In this document: positions 41,148 through 48,622 of the stretch, in pieces
Layout: the number at the start of each line of letters is the position of its first letter
Numbering within the stretch: the first letter of the stretch is position 1
Assembly: GCA_029052015.1 (NCBI GenBank)
Contig: JAIDJW010000166.1
Location: 1 to 49,413 of the forward strand
DNA: 49,413 nucleotides
Reading direction: 5' to 3'
DNA from: Paramuribaculum sp.
GTDB lineage: Bacteria; Bacteroidota; Bacteroidia; Bacteroidales; Muribaculaceae
Notes under the pieces: generated by a model
The model's input: only the letters and a program-made list of their open reading frames with translations
Database searches by the model: none
What the model was told of the DNA's origin: nothing
Made by a program: the position numbers and the translations under genes

Positions 41148-41459
41148 TTAAGGGTTAATGAGGTCGGCCTCGGAAAAGGGAAAGATTTGTTTTTCGTAGA
41201 TTTTGGCTATCACGGCTTCGGCCTGACAGCCCCTGGAGTCTTGCCAGCCGTCGCAGAGATATATGGCATCGCATCCAAGCATCGCCTCAATGTCGCGGCC
41301 CATATAGTAGGCATAGGATTTGTCAGGCTCGGAGCAGACGTCAAAAGGAGTGATTGCCTCGTGACCGTCGGCGATGAGCTGTTGTTTGATGGCATCTGCC
41401 TTTGAGTGCACCTTGTCGAGCTTATGGCCTGAAATTGGAATTGAGATGTAGATTTTCAT
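41148..41459 (-). CDS. DUF4406-like protein (deoxyribosyltransferase-like fold)
   Basis: A 103-residue protein beginning MKIYISIPISGHKLDKVHSK. Later segments are AITPFDVC, SYAYYMGRDIEAMLGCDAIY and LCDGWQDSRGCQAE. This matches the DUF4406 pattern, related to nucleoside 2-deoxyribosyltransferases. The substrate is not known for the phage proteins; nucleotide or NAD-related chemistry is a guess. Its start overlaps the 3' end of the frame-restored Dam-type methyltransferase by 38 bp. Confidence 0.75.
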   Translation of the reverse strand: MKIYISIPISGHKLDKVHSKADAIKQQLIADGHEAITPFDVCSEPDKSYAYYMGRDIEAMLGCDAIYLCDGWQDSRGCQAEAVIAKIYEKQIFPFSEADLINP

Positions 41460-41960
41460 TTTGATTGGTTTGCAATGTTGAATTATTTGTGTTCAGGAAA
41501 ATAAATTTGCCGGGCAGGCCGGAAGATTGTAGCGCCATGGCGTTGGCAGCACCCCAGGCGACGAGCACTGAGCCGCAGCCGGCGGCATTGCCCTGCAAGC
41601 CGTCGGGCCGGTAGAATCGGAGGCGACGCGCAGTATGAGCATTGCAGAGGCGGTGGGGAAGATTATGTCGTGCCATAGAGCCGAATCCATTCGGTTGAAT
41701 ATCAGGGCGACTCCGTTGTTGTGGGCAGCCATTTTGCGGACAAACTGCTCGACCAGCGGGTGGGAGTATGGCGGGTTCAGCCACACTCGTCCGCTCCAAG
41801 GTTTACTGAGGCCGTTGTCGGCTTTGAAGTAGTAGCGGGTTGCAGTTGGCCAGCCCGGAGCGGCACAGGGGTCGAGGTCGAATTGACCGAGTGCCGCGAT
41901 GATATGAGGTGGCGTGTACCACTCGTCGGAGCGGCGAGTTCGCTGAAAGGAGGTGTTCAT
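41422..41960 (-). pseudogene. Phage-type Dam (adenine-N6) methyltransferase with a one-base frameshift
   Basis: The first frame, from ATG 41960, reads MNTSFQRTRRSDEWYTPP, FDLDPCAAP, VWLNPPYSHPLVEQF (NPPY motif) and WHDIIFPTASAMLILR, the order of phage Dam-type methylases. It then turns into unrelated Pro/Ala sequence. In another frame the expected C-terminus follows: LRFYRPDGLQGNAAGCGSVL, then AWGAANAMALQSSGLPG. Adding one C on the plus strand near 41627 (CGCGTCGCC to CGCGGTCGCC on the coding strand) joins both into a 179-residue protein. The catalytic motifs lie before the break, but the truncated product has a foreign tail. Either the gene is decaying or the sequence has an indel error. Confidence 0.75.
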
Positions 41961-41965
41961 TAGGT

Positions 41966-43567
41966 CTATGCTGATTGGGTGGTTAGGGAGCGGACGGCGG
42001 TGCACAGTGCCTCGCACCAGGCGCGCGCCACGGTGACCTCGACAGCGTTGCCGATGAATTTCTTTTGGTCGGCCTGCGTGCCGATGAGGATGTAGTCGGC
42101 CGGGAAGCCTTGGATGCGCAGCAGTTCGGGGATTTTCAGCATACGCATTGTGATGTCGACAATGTTGTACAAGGCCATAAATTCCTTGATTTTTACGGTC
42201 ATCGGACTATCGTCGGTATAGATTTCAATGGCAACGTTGCCTGTTTTGGTTGCTACGAGATAGGGTGGCATCTTATCCATTCGGGCTATAAGTGTGAAGC
42301 AGGGCGCATCGACCGAGCCGCCGGCGGAGGCGAACTGAGGATTCATCAGGTAGTGTTGTTTAACGGTCACGAGGTGGTGCTTGGGGTTGGTTGTCAACGT
42401 GCCGGCGACAGTATCGACCGACGAGGGCGTGCCGTTGCCGTACTGCATATCGAGGAAGCGGAGCTGTACCAGTGACAGTTTATCGTGCGTGGCGATTGTC
42501 GACGCAGGCGCATCGCAAGAGGTGTTGAAGCCGTTGCCGTAGTGGACTGACACGAATGCGTGATGGTCTACCGTGGTGATTGTTCCGGCGGGGCCGTCGA
42601 CTGATATGTTCTTATCCTCGGGCGTGCCGCTGTATTGCTTGGAGAGAAATGTCACCGAGGCGAGGGCAAGGCGCTGCTGCGTGGCCACCGTCGGGCACGG
42701 ATCGTCGAGTGACGGCGGTACATATTTGCCGCTCTGGTTCATCGAGTTGTACTTTACCAGAAAAGCATCTTTGCCGCCGGCCACGAATTTTATAAGTCCG
42801 GCGTGGATGCGTTCGAGGGTGCTCTCGCAGAGCGGCTTCTTCCGGCCAAAGATAGAGCTGCCTTCATCCTCGAAGTCGAGAACGTCGCGCACCGGCCTCC
42901 ACTTGGGCATTGGACCGAACAGCCCTGAGCCGCCGTTCTTGCAGTGGGTCGGCTCGGGGAAAACGATGGGCAGGTGTGGCCTGGCGAAGATGCCGAAGAA
43001 CCGTTTGCGCGAGGTATAGGCGCCGAAGTCAGCGGCGTTGAGGATACGGTGGTCGAAATCGTAGCCGTATTTGCATACGTTGTGCACCCAGCGCAGATAC
43101 GCACGGCCCTTATCCATCGACACGGGTTTGCCGTTGGCGTCGACGTCGCCCCACGACTTGAACTCCTCGACGTTCTCAATCTGGATATAGTCAGGAGCGA
43201 TGGCTTCGATATATCGGAAAAGATGCTCGGCAAGGGTTCGGCTGTCGGCATCACGGGGCTGGCCGCCTTTTGCGCGGGAGAAGTTCGTGCACTCGAGCGA
43301 CGCCCAGAGCACCACAAGGGCATCGGGGTTCTCCGTGCGGCAACGGTTGAGGTGCGCTACGAGCGGCGAGAGGTCGAGCGTCCGGATGTCTTCAGTGAAG
43401 TGGAGAGCATCGGGATGATTTGCAGCGTGGGAGGCTATGGCGTTGGCGTCGTGGTTAACGCAGGCGATGACCTTGGCACACTGTTCGCCGTCGATGCGTG
43501 CGGTCTCGACGCCGGTGCTTGTGCCGCCGGCACCGCAGAAGAGGTCAATGTAAAGGAGATTGGTCAT
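41966..43567 (-). CDS. DNA cytosine-C5 methyltransferase
   Basis: A 533-residue enzyme that would methylate cytosine using S-adenosylmethionine. Motif I is DLFCGAGGTSTG (8-19). The catalytic Cys lies in SLECTNFSRAKGG (C93), with Glu where most relatives have Pro. Motif VI is IENVEEF (130-136), motif VIII TSRKRFFGIFA (~185-195), motif IX LRIQGFP, motif X KFIGNAVEV (503-511). The target-recognition region (~288-435) holds five similar units, each opening with Asp and a TxxT-type strand. The ATG at 43567 was chosen over an upstream TTG. It lies next to the broken Dam gene; no restriction endonuclease is visible, suggesting protection of phage DNA. Confidence 0.9.
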   Translation of the reverse strand: MTNLLYIDLFCGAGGTSTGVETARIDGEQCAKVIACVNHDANAIASHAANHPDALHFTEDIRTLDLSPLVAHLNRCRTENPDALVVLWASLECTNFSRAKGGQPRDADSRTLAEHLFRYIEAIAPDYIQIENVEEFKSWGDVDANGKPVSMDKGRAYLRWVHNVCKYGYDFDHRILNAADFGAYTSRKRFFGIFARPHLPIVFPEPTHCKNGGSGLFGPMPKWRPVRDVLDFEDEGSSIFGRKKPLCESTLERIHAGLIKFVAGGKDAFLVKYNSMNQSGKYVPPSLDDPCPTVATQQRLALASVTFLSKQYSGTPEDKNISVDGPAGTITTVDHHAFVSVHYGNGFNTSCDAPASTIATHDKLSLVQLRFLDMQYGNGTPSSVDTVAGTLTTNPKHHLVTVKQHYLMNPQFASAGGSVDAPCFTLIARMDKMPPYLVATKTGNVAIEIYTDDSPMTVKIKEFMALYNIVDITMRMLKIPELLRIQGFPADYILIGTQADQKKFIGNAVEVTVARAWCEALCTAVRSLTTQSA

Positions 43568-43934
43568 TGGATGCAATCAGGTCTAAGAAGTCGTTTGGTT
43601 TAGGGAGTCTTTTGTTGAAGCGCCACCTCAGTTCGGGGTCGCTGTTTATTACTTGGCAAATGTCTTTAGAACTTTCGGCGCCCTCTACAAAGATTGCAGA
43701 TACGCAGCCAGGGCGTCTATCGTCAACGCTGAACGGTATGACGTAGCCGAGGAATTTACGCCACAAGGTGTAACAATAGCCGGCGCCGGCTGTGGCTTCG
43801 TGGAAAGCGGCGCTGTCAACGCGGGATAGTGATTGGGTTTCGTGCTCGGAGAAGGAGCCTCTTAGTGGGCGGAAAAAGTGACCCGGTTTGCCTAGGGTTC
43901 CGTAGTAGGCGATGCGGCAGTGAAGTATATCCAT
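43545..43934 (-). CDS. Conserved phage protein before the C5 methyltransferase, unknown function
   Basis: A 129-residue protein starting MDILHCRIAYYGTLGKPGHF. It contains YCYTLWRKFLGYVIPF, CVSAIFVEGAESSKDICQVI and DPELRWRFNKRLPKP. I recall similar proteins in Bacteroidales phages but no function. The ATG at 43934 is preferred because upstream in-frame sequence looks non-coding and may belong to a small Cys-rich ORF. It overlaps the methyltransferase gene by 23 bp. Confidence 0.65.
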   Translation of the reverse strand: MDILHCRIAYYGTLGKPGHFFRPLRGSFSEHETQSLSRVDSAAFHEATAGAGYCYTLWRKFLGYVIPFSVDDRRPGCVSAIFVEGAESSKDICQVINSDPELRWRFNKRLPKPNDFLDLIASNDQSPLH

Positions 43935-43947
43935 TAACGTTTGATAT

Positions 43948-44041
43948 CTATTTATTCGGTTTATAATCCTTGCACCTTTTGCAGCTCTCGGGATATGCGC
44001 ATGCATAGCCAATGAGGCTGCGGTCGTGTTCGTGGTTTCAT
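43948..44041 (-). pseudogene. Possible small Cys-rich ORF broken by one base
   Basis: The minus strand opens at ATG 44041 with MKPRTR. One base out of frame it continues as RSLIGYACAYPESCKRCKDY and KPNK, then TAG at 43948. Removing one G/C near 44022 joins them into a 30-residue peptide with three clustered Cys (CxxxxxCxxC), like small zinc-binding phage peptides. It could be real but damaged, a sequencing indel, or chance. I am not sure of the family. Confidence 0.3.
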
Positions 44042-44062
44042 CTCACTCTCCTTTCTTTTCAA

Positions 44063-44584
44063 TCAGTTGTCAAACCAAAATACTGCACGGCACTCGCTTC
44101 CGTCTGCCTCATAACCTTTCATCGCACCAAGCAGAGCGAGCCATTCAGAATAATCGCCCTTATAACCGCCTTCTTCATTTTTGAAGATACGGTTGATACA
44201 GTCTTCCATTTCGGTGGTCGTACACCAACTCGGAGTATGCCAATCGGGGCAGCTACAATACTTTGTGCCGTTAATCTCATAATAGGTACTACTTCCGTTC
44301 TTTACCCATCTGTCGGCATCAGCTTTACTATACTGAAAATCGTATTTAGCTTCATCCACGACTTTACCTCCATAGAGCATAAGTGTTCTATTCGATGCGT
44401 CAGACGGAAGCCCACGGACGGGCAGATGTTTAATGTTGCCGTAGTTCCTTACATCGGCTAATGCGGCGAACATTCCGTAGATGCGGTCGCTCCAACAATG
44501 TTTGTAGCCAAATATGGTGCAGTTCTCCCATTCAGCGTTTCCTTTGGCTTTACGTTCAAGCCTTAAATGTATATCACATCCCAT
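44063..44584 (-). CDS. MGCDIH-type phage protein
   Basis: A 173-residue protein with the hallmark start MGCDIHLRLERK, followed by paired Cys and Trp/Tyr-rich segments (YKHCWSDRIYGMFAALADVR; KYCSCPDW). The start with Cys-Asp-His suggests metal binding, with further Cys and His as possible ligands. The type is widespread in phages, with no function I can vouch for. It follows the upstream gene by 3 bp and is part of the minus-strand operon. Confidence 0.7.
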   Translation of the reverse strand: MGCDIHLRLERKAKGNAEWENCTIFGYKHCWSDRIYGMFAALADVRNYGNIKHLPVRGLPSDASNRTLMLYGGKVVDEAKYDFQYSKADADRWVKNGSSTYYEINGTKYCSCPDWHTPSWCTTTEMEDCINRIFKNEEGGYKGDYSEWLALLGAMKGYEADGSECRAVFWFDN

Positions 44585-44587
44585 AGT

Positions 44588-45025
44588 TCAGTTATTTTTA
44601 TTGTTTTCAATCAGTTCAAGGGCGGATGCGATTCCGGCTGAGAGGGCTTGCTCGTAGGATGAATATGGCGTGTCAGAAACATCGGAATCCATAACTTGTG
44701 GTCTACACATTGGACTTGAATAAGTGAACCAATCAGATTCTTCATAAGACCAAACAGCATTAACTTCAATATTCTTTTTCTCTCTCAACCACTTCTGAGC
44801 CTGCCATAATGGAACGGCAGAGCAAAATTCCAATCCTTTCTCTATTCCTTTACGGTTGTCATTGTAGTTCTTGGGGGCTTTGCTGTGTACCATTTTGGGT
44901 TCGCCAAAAGAAGGTTCCGGCTCTAAACGCATCTTGACGGAATATCCGTAATGGCACGGCCACTCAAACCCAGCCTTCTTTAGCGCAAGGGCAATGGGAT
45001 ATGAAACGTAGTCTTCGGTATTCAT
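44588..45025 (-). CDS. Phage accessory protein, unknown function
   Basis: A 145-residue protein starting MNTEDYVSYPIALALKKAGF, with WQAQKWLREKKNIEVNAVW in the middle and YSSYEQALSAGIASALELIE near the end. This pattern (sequence-swap of a helix, a strand-rich core and an EALxxGxxxALxLI helix) is common among phage accessory proteins of unknown role. The ATG at 45025 was preferred over one upstream inside the preceding gene. Confidence 0.65.
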   Translation of the reverse strand: MNTEDYVSYPIALALKKAGFEWPCHYGYSVKMRLEPEPSFGEPKMVHSKAPKNYNDNRKGIEKGLEFCSAVPLWQAQKWLREKKNIEVNAVWSYEESDWFTYSSPMCRPQVMDSDVSDTPYSSYEQALSAGIASALELIENNKNN

Positions 45026-45033
45026 TTTTTGTC

Positions 45034-45222
45034 TCATTCTCTTTTTATTTTCGGGGTGAAGTTGGGGCAATTAACTCGTGAATCACTCTTCCAAATGCAG
45101 ATGCTGCTTTCTTTATTCGGGCACTTGCAATGTGGAAAGTCATCCATCAACCATTCAAAGAAGTTGCGCTTGCCATAGTATTTACATTCCCTCGGTTTCT
45201 GCGGGCGGTTAGTCGGGGTCAT
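45034..45222 (-). CDS. Small Cys-rich protein, putative zinc binder
   Basis: A 62-residue protein with five Cys: ECKYYGK, FPHCKCPNKESSICIW and VNCPNF. The CxC plus spaced Cys arrangement suggests a zinc knuckle. It overlaps the small membrane-protein gene upstream by 14 bp. Function unknown. Confidence 0.6.
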   Translation of the reverse strand: MTPTNRPQKPRECKYYGKRNFFEWLMDDFPHCKCPNKESSICIWKSDSRVNCPNFTPKIKRE

Positions 45223-45370
45223 AGTCGGTTACTCTAAATTTACGTTCAAGCCAATCTTGAAAATGTTCTATATCCTCACTAATTAGCGACATCCAATATG
45301 TAAAAGCCGCAAAAGGCAGAGTAGCAAAGAATATTACATTGTAGATAGCTCTGCGGTATTTCTTTTTCAT
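45209..45370 (-). CDS. Small single-pass membrane protein
   Basis: A 53-residue protein, MKKKYRRAIYNVIFFATLPF, then AAFTYWMSLISEDIEHFQDW and a charged end. Positive start plus one hydrophobic helix (~10-31) suggests an inner-membrane protein with the C-terminus outside the helix in solution. It overlaps the next gene by 14 bp and follows another membrane-protein gene by 9 bp. Such phage proteins often act on the host envelope; the role here is unknown. Confidence 0.6.
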   Translation of the reverse strand: MKKKYRRAIYNVIFFATLPFAAFTYWMSLISEDIEHFQDWLERKFRVTDYDPD

Positions 45371-45379
45371 TGTTCTTGT

Positions 45380-45652
45380 TTATTCGTTCAAATATTTACG
45401 TTTCTTTTTGTGCTCAACTATGTCATCTATCTTGCCTACTACCCAAGCTAAAGCGTCCCATACTTTCCAAAATATACAAAACGCGGCGAAGTAGATGAAA
45501 ATATCCTTGTCTATCCCAATCCAACATCCCAACATTGAGAGTAGAATTATGGCAACCGTGCCTAATACCGTAACCAATCCGATGAAGACCATTAGGGCAA
45601 AGATTAACAGTAGTTCATTCCCGATAAATTTCAGTGCGCTTTTTATTTTCAT
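45380..45652 (-). CDS. Membrane protein with two or three helices
   Basis: A 90-residue protein with hydrophobic segments ~12-45 (LLLIFALMVFIGLVTVLGTV, then AIILLSMLGCWIG) and ~51-72 (IFIYFAAFCIFWKVWDALAW), and a Lys-rich end (EHKKKRKYLNE). No lysis-type context here. A superinfection-exclusion or envelope role is possible but unproven. Its ATG overlaps the stop of the preceding small gene (ATGA). Confidence 0.65.
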   Translation of the reverse strand: MKIKSALKFIGNELLLIFALMVFIGLVTVLGTVAIILLSMLGCWIGIDKDIFIYFAAFCIFWKVWDALAWVVGKIDDIVEHKKKRKYLNE

Positions 45653-45804
45653 TTTCTTTTCCTCCTTATTTTGTCAAACTTAGCATAGGGCGAGACGTAG
45701 GATTTGCAACGGGGGTTATCAGGAACCAAATGGTTGCCATCACCGTAAATATTGATTATCGGTAGAGCGTGTATCTCGTAGACAGCATTTGCTTTTCTTT
45801 CCAT
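45649..45804 (-). CDS. Small 51-residue protein, unknown function
   Basis: A short minus-strand frame from ATG 45804: MERKANAVYEIHALPIINIY, then GDGNHLVPDNPRCKSYV and a basic end (KIRRKRK). It fits exactly between the YopX-like gene (3 bp gap) and the membrane-protein gene (ATGA overlap), which is strong support that it is translated. No motif recognised. Confidence 0.6.
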   Translation of the reverse strand: MERKANAVYEIHALPIINIYGDGNHLVPDNPRCKSYVSPYAKFDKIRRKRK

Positions 45805-45807
45805 ATC

Positions 45808-46221
45808 TCACTTCTCGTTTAGCAGTTCGGGGCTATCGTGGATGTTGCCGATAACATTGCAACGCCTTCTTCTATCAATCCAAGATCCAAGAGGTTTTAT
45901 CTCTAATTCGCTCTCAAAGGAGAATCTAATGCAAAATGCAGATAGATTACTATTCCATCTTACTTCGGAAATATAATCTCGCAGACTGATTATGTCACCC
46001 TCGTAGATTTCCAAACCGTTCTTGTCGAGCACTCCTGTGAATTGTCCTACGGTGGCGGGGTCAACATTGTGGTAGTGAAAGTCCGCGCGGCAGACAGAGG
46101 GTTGAGGCTCGCTCTCGTCATAGCTGACGATGCGGGTTCCTGTGTGCGGTTTAAGCAGGTCGCCATACACCCACTCGCCATTGTCAATGCGTTTGCCTCT
46201 GAATTTGATTGTGCGGTTCAT
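45808..46221 (-). CDS. YopX-family protein
   Basis: A 137-residue protein with the family signature at both ends: IKFRGKRIDNGEWVYGDL near the start, then VGQFTGVLDKNGLEIYEGD in the middle and CNVIGNIHDSPELL at the end. The YopX family is common in phages of Firmicutes and Bacteroidota and has no established function. ATGA overlap with the lipoprotein gene upstream. Confidence 0.9.
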   Translation of the reverse strand: MNRTIKFRGKRIDNGEWVYGDLLKPHTGTRIVSYDESEPQPSVCRADFHYHNVDPATVGQFTGVLDKNGLEIYEGDIISLRDYISEVRWNSNLSAFCIRFSFESELEIKPLGSWIDRRRRCNVIGNIHDSPELLNEK

Positions 46222-46466
46222 ATCTCACCTCCTTTCTCCCGGCACGGGCAGTCCGGGTCGTGGGTGATGGATGGCGATGACACTCTGCCTCCCGTATCAT
46301 ACTTGATATAATAATGACCGTCAAAGTAGATACGGCTCATACAGTGGTGATTCTGAGGTTGGTGATTTATAACATTTGGTAGTGGCTGTGCATTTATCGC
46401 TATATTCTCGCACCCCGTCAGCATCAGGGTAAACAGGGAGAGGATTGCTATTGTCAGTTTGTTCAT
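46218..46466 (-). CDS. Small phage lipoprotein
   Basis: An 82-residue protein with a lipoprotein signal, MNKLTIAILSLFTLMLTGC, cleaved before the Cys. The mature part is His/Asn/Pro-rich, with YYIKYDTGGR and a CPC motif near the end. It would be lipid-anchored, probably in the outer membrane or its inner face. The ATG at 46466 was chosen because the signal peptide starts there. A role in altering the lysogen surface or blocking other phages is possible. Confidence 0.7.
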   Translation of the reverse strand: MNKLTIAILSLFTLMLTGCENIAINAQPLPNVINHQPQNHHCMSRIYFDGHYYIKYDTGGRVSSPSITHDPDCPCREKGGEI

Positions 46467-46474
46467 ATTGATTG

Positions 46475-46810
46475 TTATTCGGGATTTAACTGAGGGATGG
46501 GGAGCCAATGGGTCGGATTAATGTCGCCATAATTGCCATAAACGAACCACATCTTATCTTGTTCAGAGTAGTAAGCAAGGACGTAACCATAATTTGAATG
46601 TGTTAATACAGTTTCGTCATCTTCTGGCAACCGCTCATCCACGCTTATCCACTGATGCGAGAGGGCAAAGTCCACACCTTTATCCCATCCATCTGAGAAG
46701 TTCTCTGAGGGCATATAGGTTGCGCAGTTAAGTTCCTCGTCAGTGAGATTCTTGTCGCCGAAGTGACTTGCCGCCCATGCTCGGCGCATGGCCTTTTGTT
46801 CTGCTGTCAT
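46475..46810 (-). CDS. DUF551-like protein
   Basis: A 111-residue protein. The C-terminal half, WISVDERLPEDDETVLTHSN and later THWLPIPQL, is the DUF551 pattern (W-x3-ERLPE ... HWxPxP). The N-terminal part is helical and begins MTAEQKAMRRAWAASHF. DUF551 proteins are frequent phage accessories without known function. A second DUF551-like gene lies at 48278-48622 in the same operon. Confidence 0.8.
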   Translation of the reverse strand: MTAEQKAMRRAWAASHFGDKNLTDEELNCATYMPSENFSDGWDKGVDFALSHQWISVDERLPEDDETVLTHSNYGYVLAYYSEQDKMWFVYGNYGDINPTHWLPIPQLNPE

Positions 46811-47088
46811 ATTGATAACTTTATTTGGTTGATGATTTCTTCTATGGTTCTCGCAATTGTAGGTTCAGGACGAAATTCATTTGTCGGCATAGCCATATCC
46901 ATTAGCACCTCCCTCAGCTTGGATATGGTTACAACTGCATCGTCAGACAATGGCGTATCATCGGGGACTATTTCAAGCTCATGCTTGCGATAAAACGTGC
47001 CATCGGCAGTGTATATCGTTTCGCCGTTCCATGAAGCTCTTTCAGTCACCTCAATCACCTTGCCGTCTGATTTTCGTTTAGCTTTCAT
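46807..47088 (-). CDS. Small phage accessory protein, unknown function
   Basis: A 93-residue protein. It starts MKAKRKSDGKVIEVTERASW, a small beta-rich module, then has an acidic linker and a C-terminal helix (ISKLREVLMDMAM and ARTIEEIINQIKLSI). It overlaps the DUF551-like gene by ATGA. No function recognised. Confidence 0.65.
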   Translation of the reverse strand: MKAKRKSDGKVIEVTERASWNGETIYTADGTFYRKHELEIVPDDTPLSDDAVVTISKLREVLMDMAMPTNEFRPEPTIARTIEEIINQIKLSI

Positions 47089-47089
47089 A

Positions 47090-47743
47090 TCACTTCACCA
47101 ATTCAAAGTCGTAAACAAACACATATGGATTGGACTTCCACGTTCCTTTGCCGGATATGCGGTCTATCAAGGCTGCGTAGGCTTCGCGGGGAGTTCTCGG
47201 CATATCTCTCCATTCAAACATTTCAAAGCCATCTGCCATGTCATATTTGAATAGTTCTCTATCTTTAGTCCACTTGCAGACACCCTCTGCCATACAATCC
47301 TCATAGGATATATCCTGCAACCGCTCCACACGCACGTCGGTGATGCGGATTTGGTGGAGCATGAGGTCAGCGCGAGCGAACATTTTATTAGTCCAACCGG
47401 GAGATAGTTCGGTCTTGACATAACCGCCTATTCCGTTAGCCTCCATTAATGGAGCTTCAGCGGCAAGACCAATGTCTTTGTAGCTTTGCGCCACGGCAAC
47501 GACCTCGCCAACTTTATATTTGGGGAGTATTTGTCCTCCGTCAAAATCCCGCTCGTCTGCATCATACATACACGGATATTCAAGTATCGCATTGTCTGAT
47601 TGTCGACGATAAACATGGAAGCCTGCAACCCATTCACCTTTGAACTCTTTTGGGCAAGTTATTATCCGCCTCGTCTGCGTCTTTCGACCGCTCAACACGG
47701 CTTCGGTGAGTCCGAATTTATCTGAGAACATTATCTTTTTCAT
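47090..47743 (-). CDS. ASCH-like phage protein
   Basis: A 217-residue protein. It begins MKKIMFSDKFGLTEAVLSGR, then KTQTRR, a signature of phage ASCH-type (PUA-like beta barrel) proteins. Further conserved-looking parts are YKVGEVVAVAQSY, IRITDVRVERLQDISYEDCM and YVFVYDFELV. ASCH domains are thought to bind RNA. It overlaps the methyltransferase-like gene upstream by ATGA. Confidence 0.75.
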   Translation of the reverse strand: MKKIMFSDKFGLTEAVLSGRKTQTRRIITCPKEFKGEWVAGFHVYRRQSDNAILEYPCMYDADERDFDGGQILPKYKVGEVVAVAQSYKDIGLAAEAPLMEANGIGGYVKTELSPGWTNKMFARADLMLHQIRITDVRVERLQDISYEDCMAEGVCKWTKDRELFKYDMADGFEMFEWRDMPRTPREAYAALIDRISGKGTWKSNPYVFVYDFELVK

Positions 47744-48270
47744 ATCGTTTCACCTTTCATAAAGCAAATCCAATGGGTGTTAGAGCGTTTGCCGGACTTA
47801 TGTCCGAATATCGGTTTGTGAGGAGTAAGTTTCAATATTTCAGAAACTTTAATATCCGTTTCATTCCATTTGAATATAAGGAAACCGCCGGGCATAAGGA
47901 CACGGAAGCATTCTGCGAAACCTTTTGAAAGCATATCGCGCCAATCTAAGTACAAAGCTCCATATTTGATATGCTGATAACCCGTTGGATGAGCCTTTTC
48001 ATTTAGGCTGCCATACATGTCTGCCATTTTGGATTTGCCGACATTGCGCAATAAGTGTGGAGGGTCGAATACTACCATACGAAAAGAATCGTCAGGATAT
48101 GGCATATTTGTAAAGTCTGCTTGAACATCCGGCTTGACCTCGAATTTACGCCCGTCACAAAGAGTGGTTTCAACTTCTCGAATATCCTGAAATAAAACGT
48201 TGGGATTATGCTTGTCGAAGTAGAACATCCTACCTCCGCAACATGCGTCAAGTATTGGCTTATCTTTCAT
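47740..48270 (-). CDS. SAM-dependent methyltransferase-like protein (DPPH type)
   Basis: A 176-residue protein. ILDACCGGRMFYFDK forms the SAM-binding start, MVVFDPPHL the motif IV-like catalytic region (DPPH), and ECFRVLMPGGFLIFKWNETD the late strand. The fold is that of class I methyltransferases, close to DNA adenine or cytosine-N4 types, but no target domain is seen. Its closeness to two other methylase genes suggests DNA modification. The start is ATG 48270. Confidence 0.8.
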   Translation of the reverse strand: MKDKPILDACCGGRMFYFDKHNPNVLFQDIREVETTLCDGRKFEVKPDVQADFTNMPYPDDSFRMVVFDPPHLLRNVGKSKMADMYGSLNEKAHPTGYQHIKYGALYLDWRDMLSKGFAECFRVLMPGGFLIFKWNETDIKVSEILKLTPHKPIFGHKSGKRSNTHWICFMKGETI

Positions 48271-48277
48271 GCTTCCG

Positions 48278-48622
48278 TCATTTATCAGTTTCGTTAAAGG
48301 CGGCGGGGTCTCCTTTCAGCGGCGGGATGGGAAGCCACATTTGAGGGTTACGGGTAAACTCATCATCGCTCGAATACCACTCTCCGTTGAAATACGCCGC
48401 TATATGCAGTCCATTCGCGTCAATGGCTACAACATCTGCATCCGTTTCCGGCAGTTCCGCCTTTGGGTCTCTCCACTGCGAGGCGAGGGCTTCGGTGGCG
48501 CCGGCGAAATAACCCTCGGTAATCATGTGCTTAATATCCTTTATGCCACAGGGAACGCCGTTTGTGCCAAACGAATCAATTACATTCTCGGCATACGCTC
48601 TCGCTTTTTCTTCGGTTGTCAT
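48278..48622 (-). CDS. DUF551-like protein, second copy
   Basis: A 114-residue protein, helical at the start (MTTEEKARAYAENVIDSFG). The C-terminal half shows WRDPKAELPETDADVVAID and PQMWLPIPPL, the same framework as the gene at 46475-46810. The pair may have arisen by duplication or separate gain. ATGA overlap with the upstream gene. Function unknown. Confidence 0.75.
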   Translation of the reverse strand: MTTEEKARAYAENVIDSFGTNGVPCGIKDIKHMITEGYFAGATEALASQWRDPKAELPETDADVVAIDANGLHIAAYFNGEWYSSDDEFTRNPQMWLPIPPLKGDPAAFNETDK

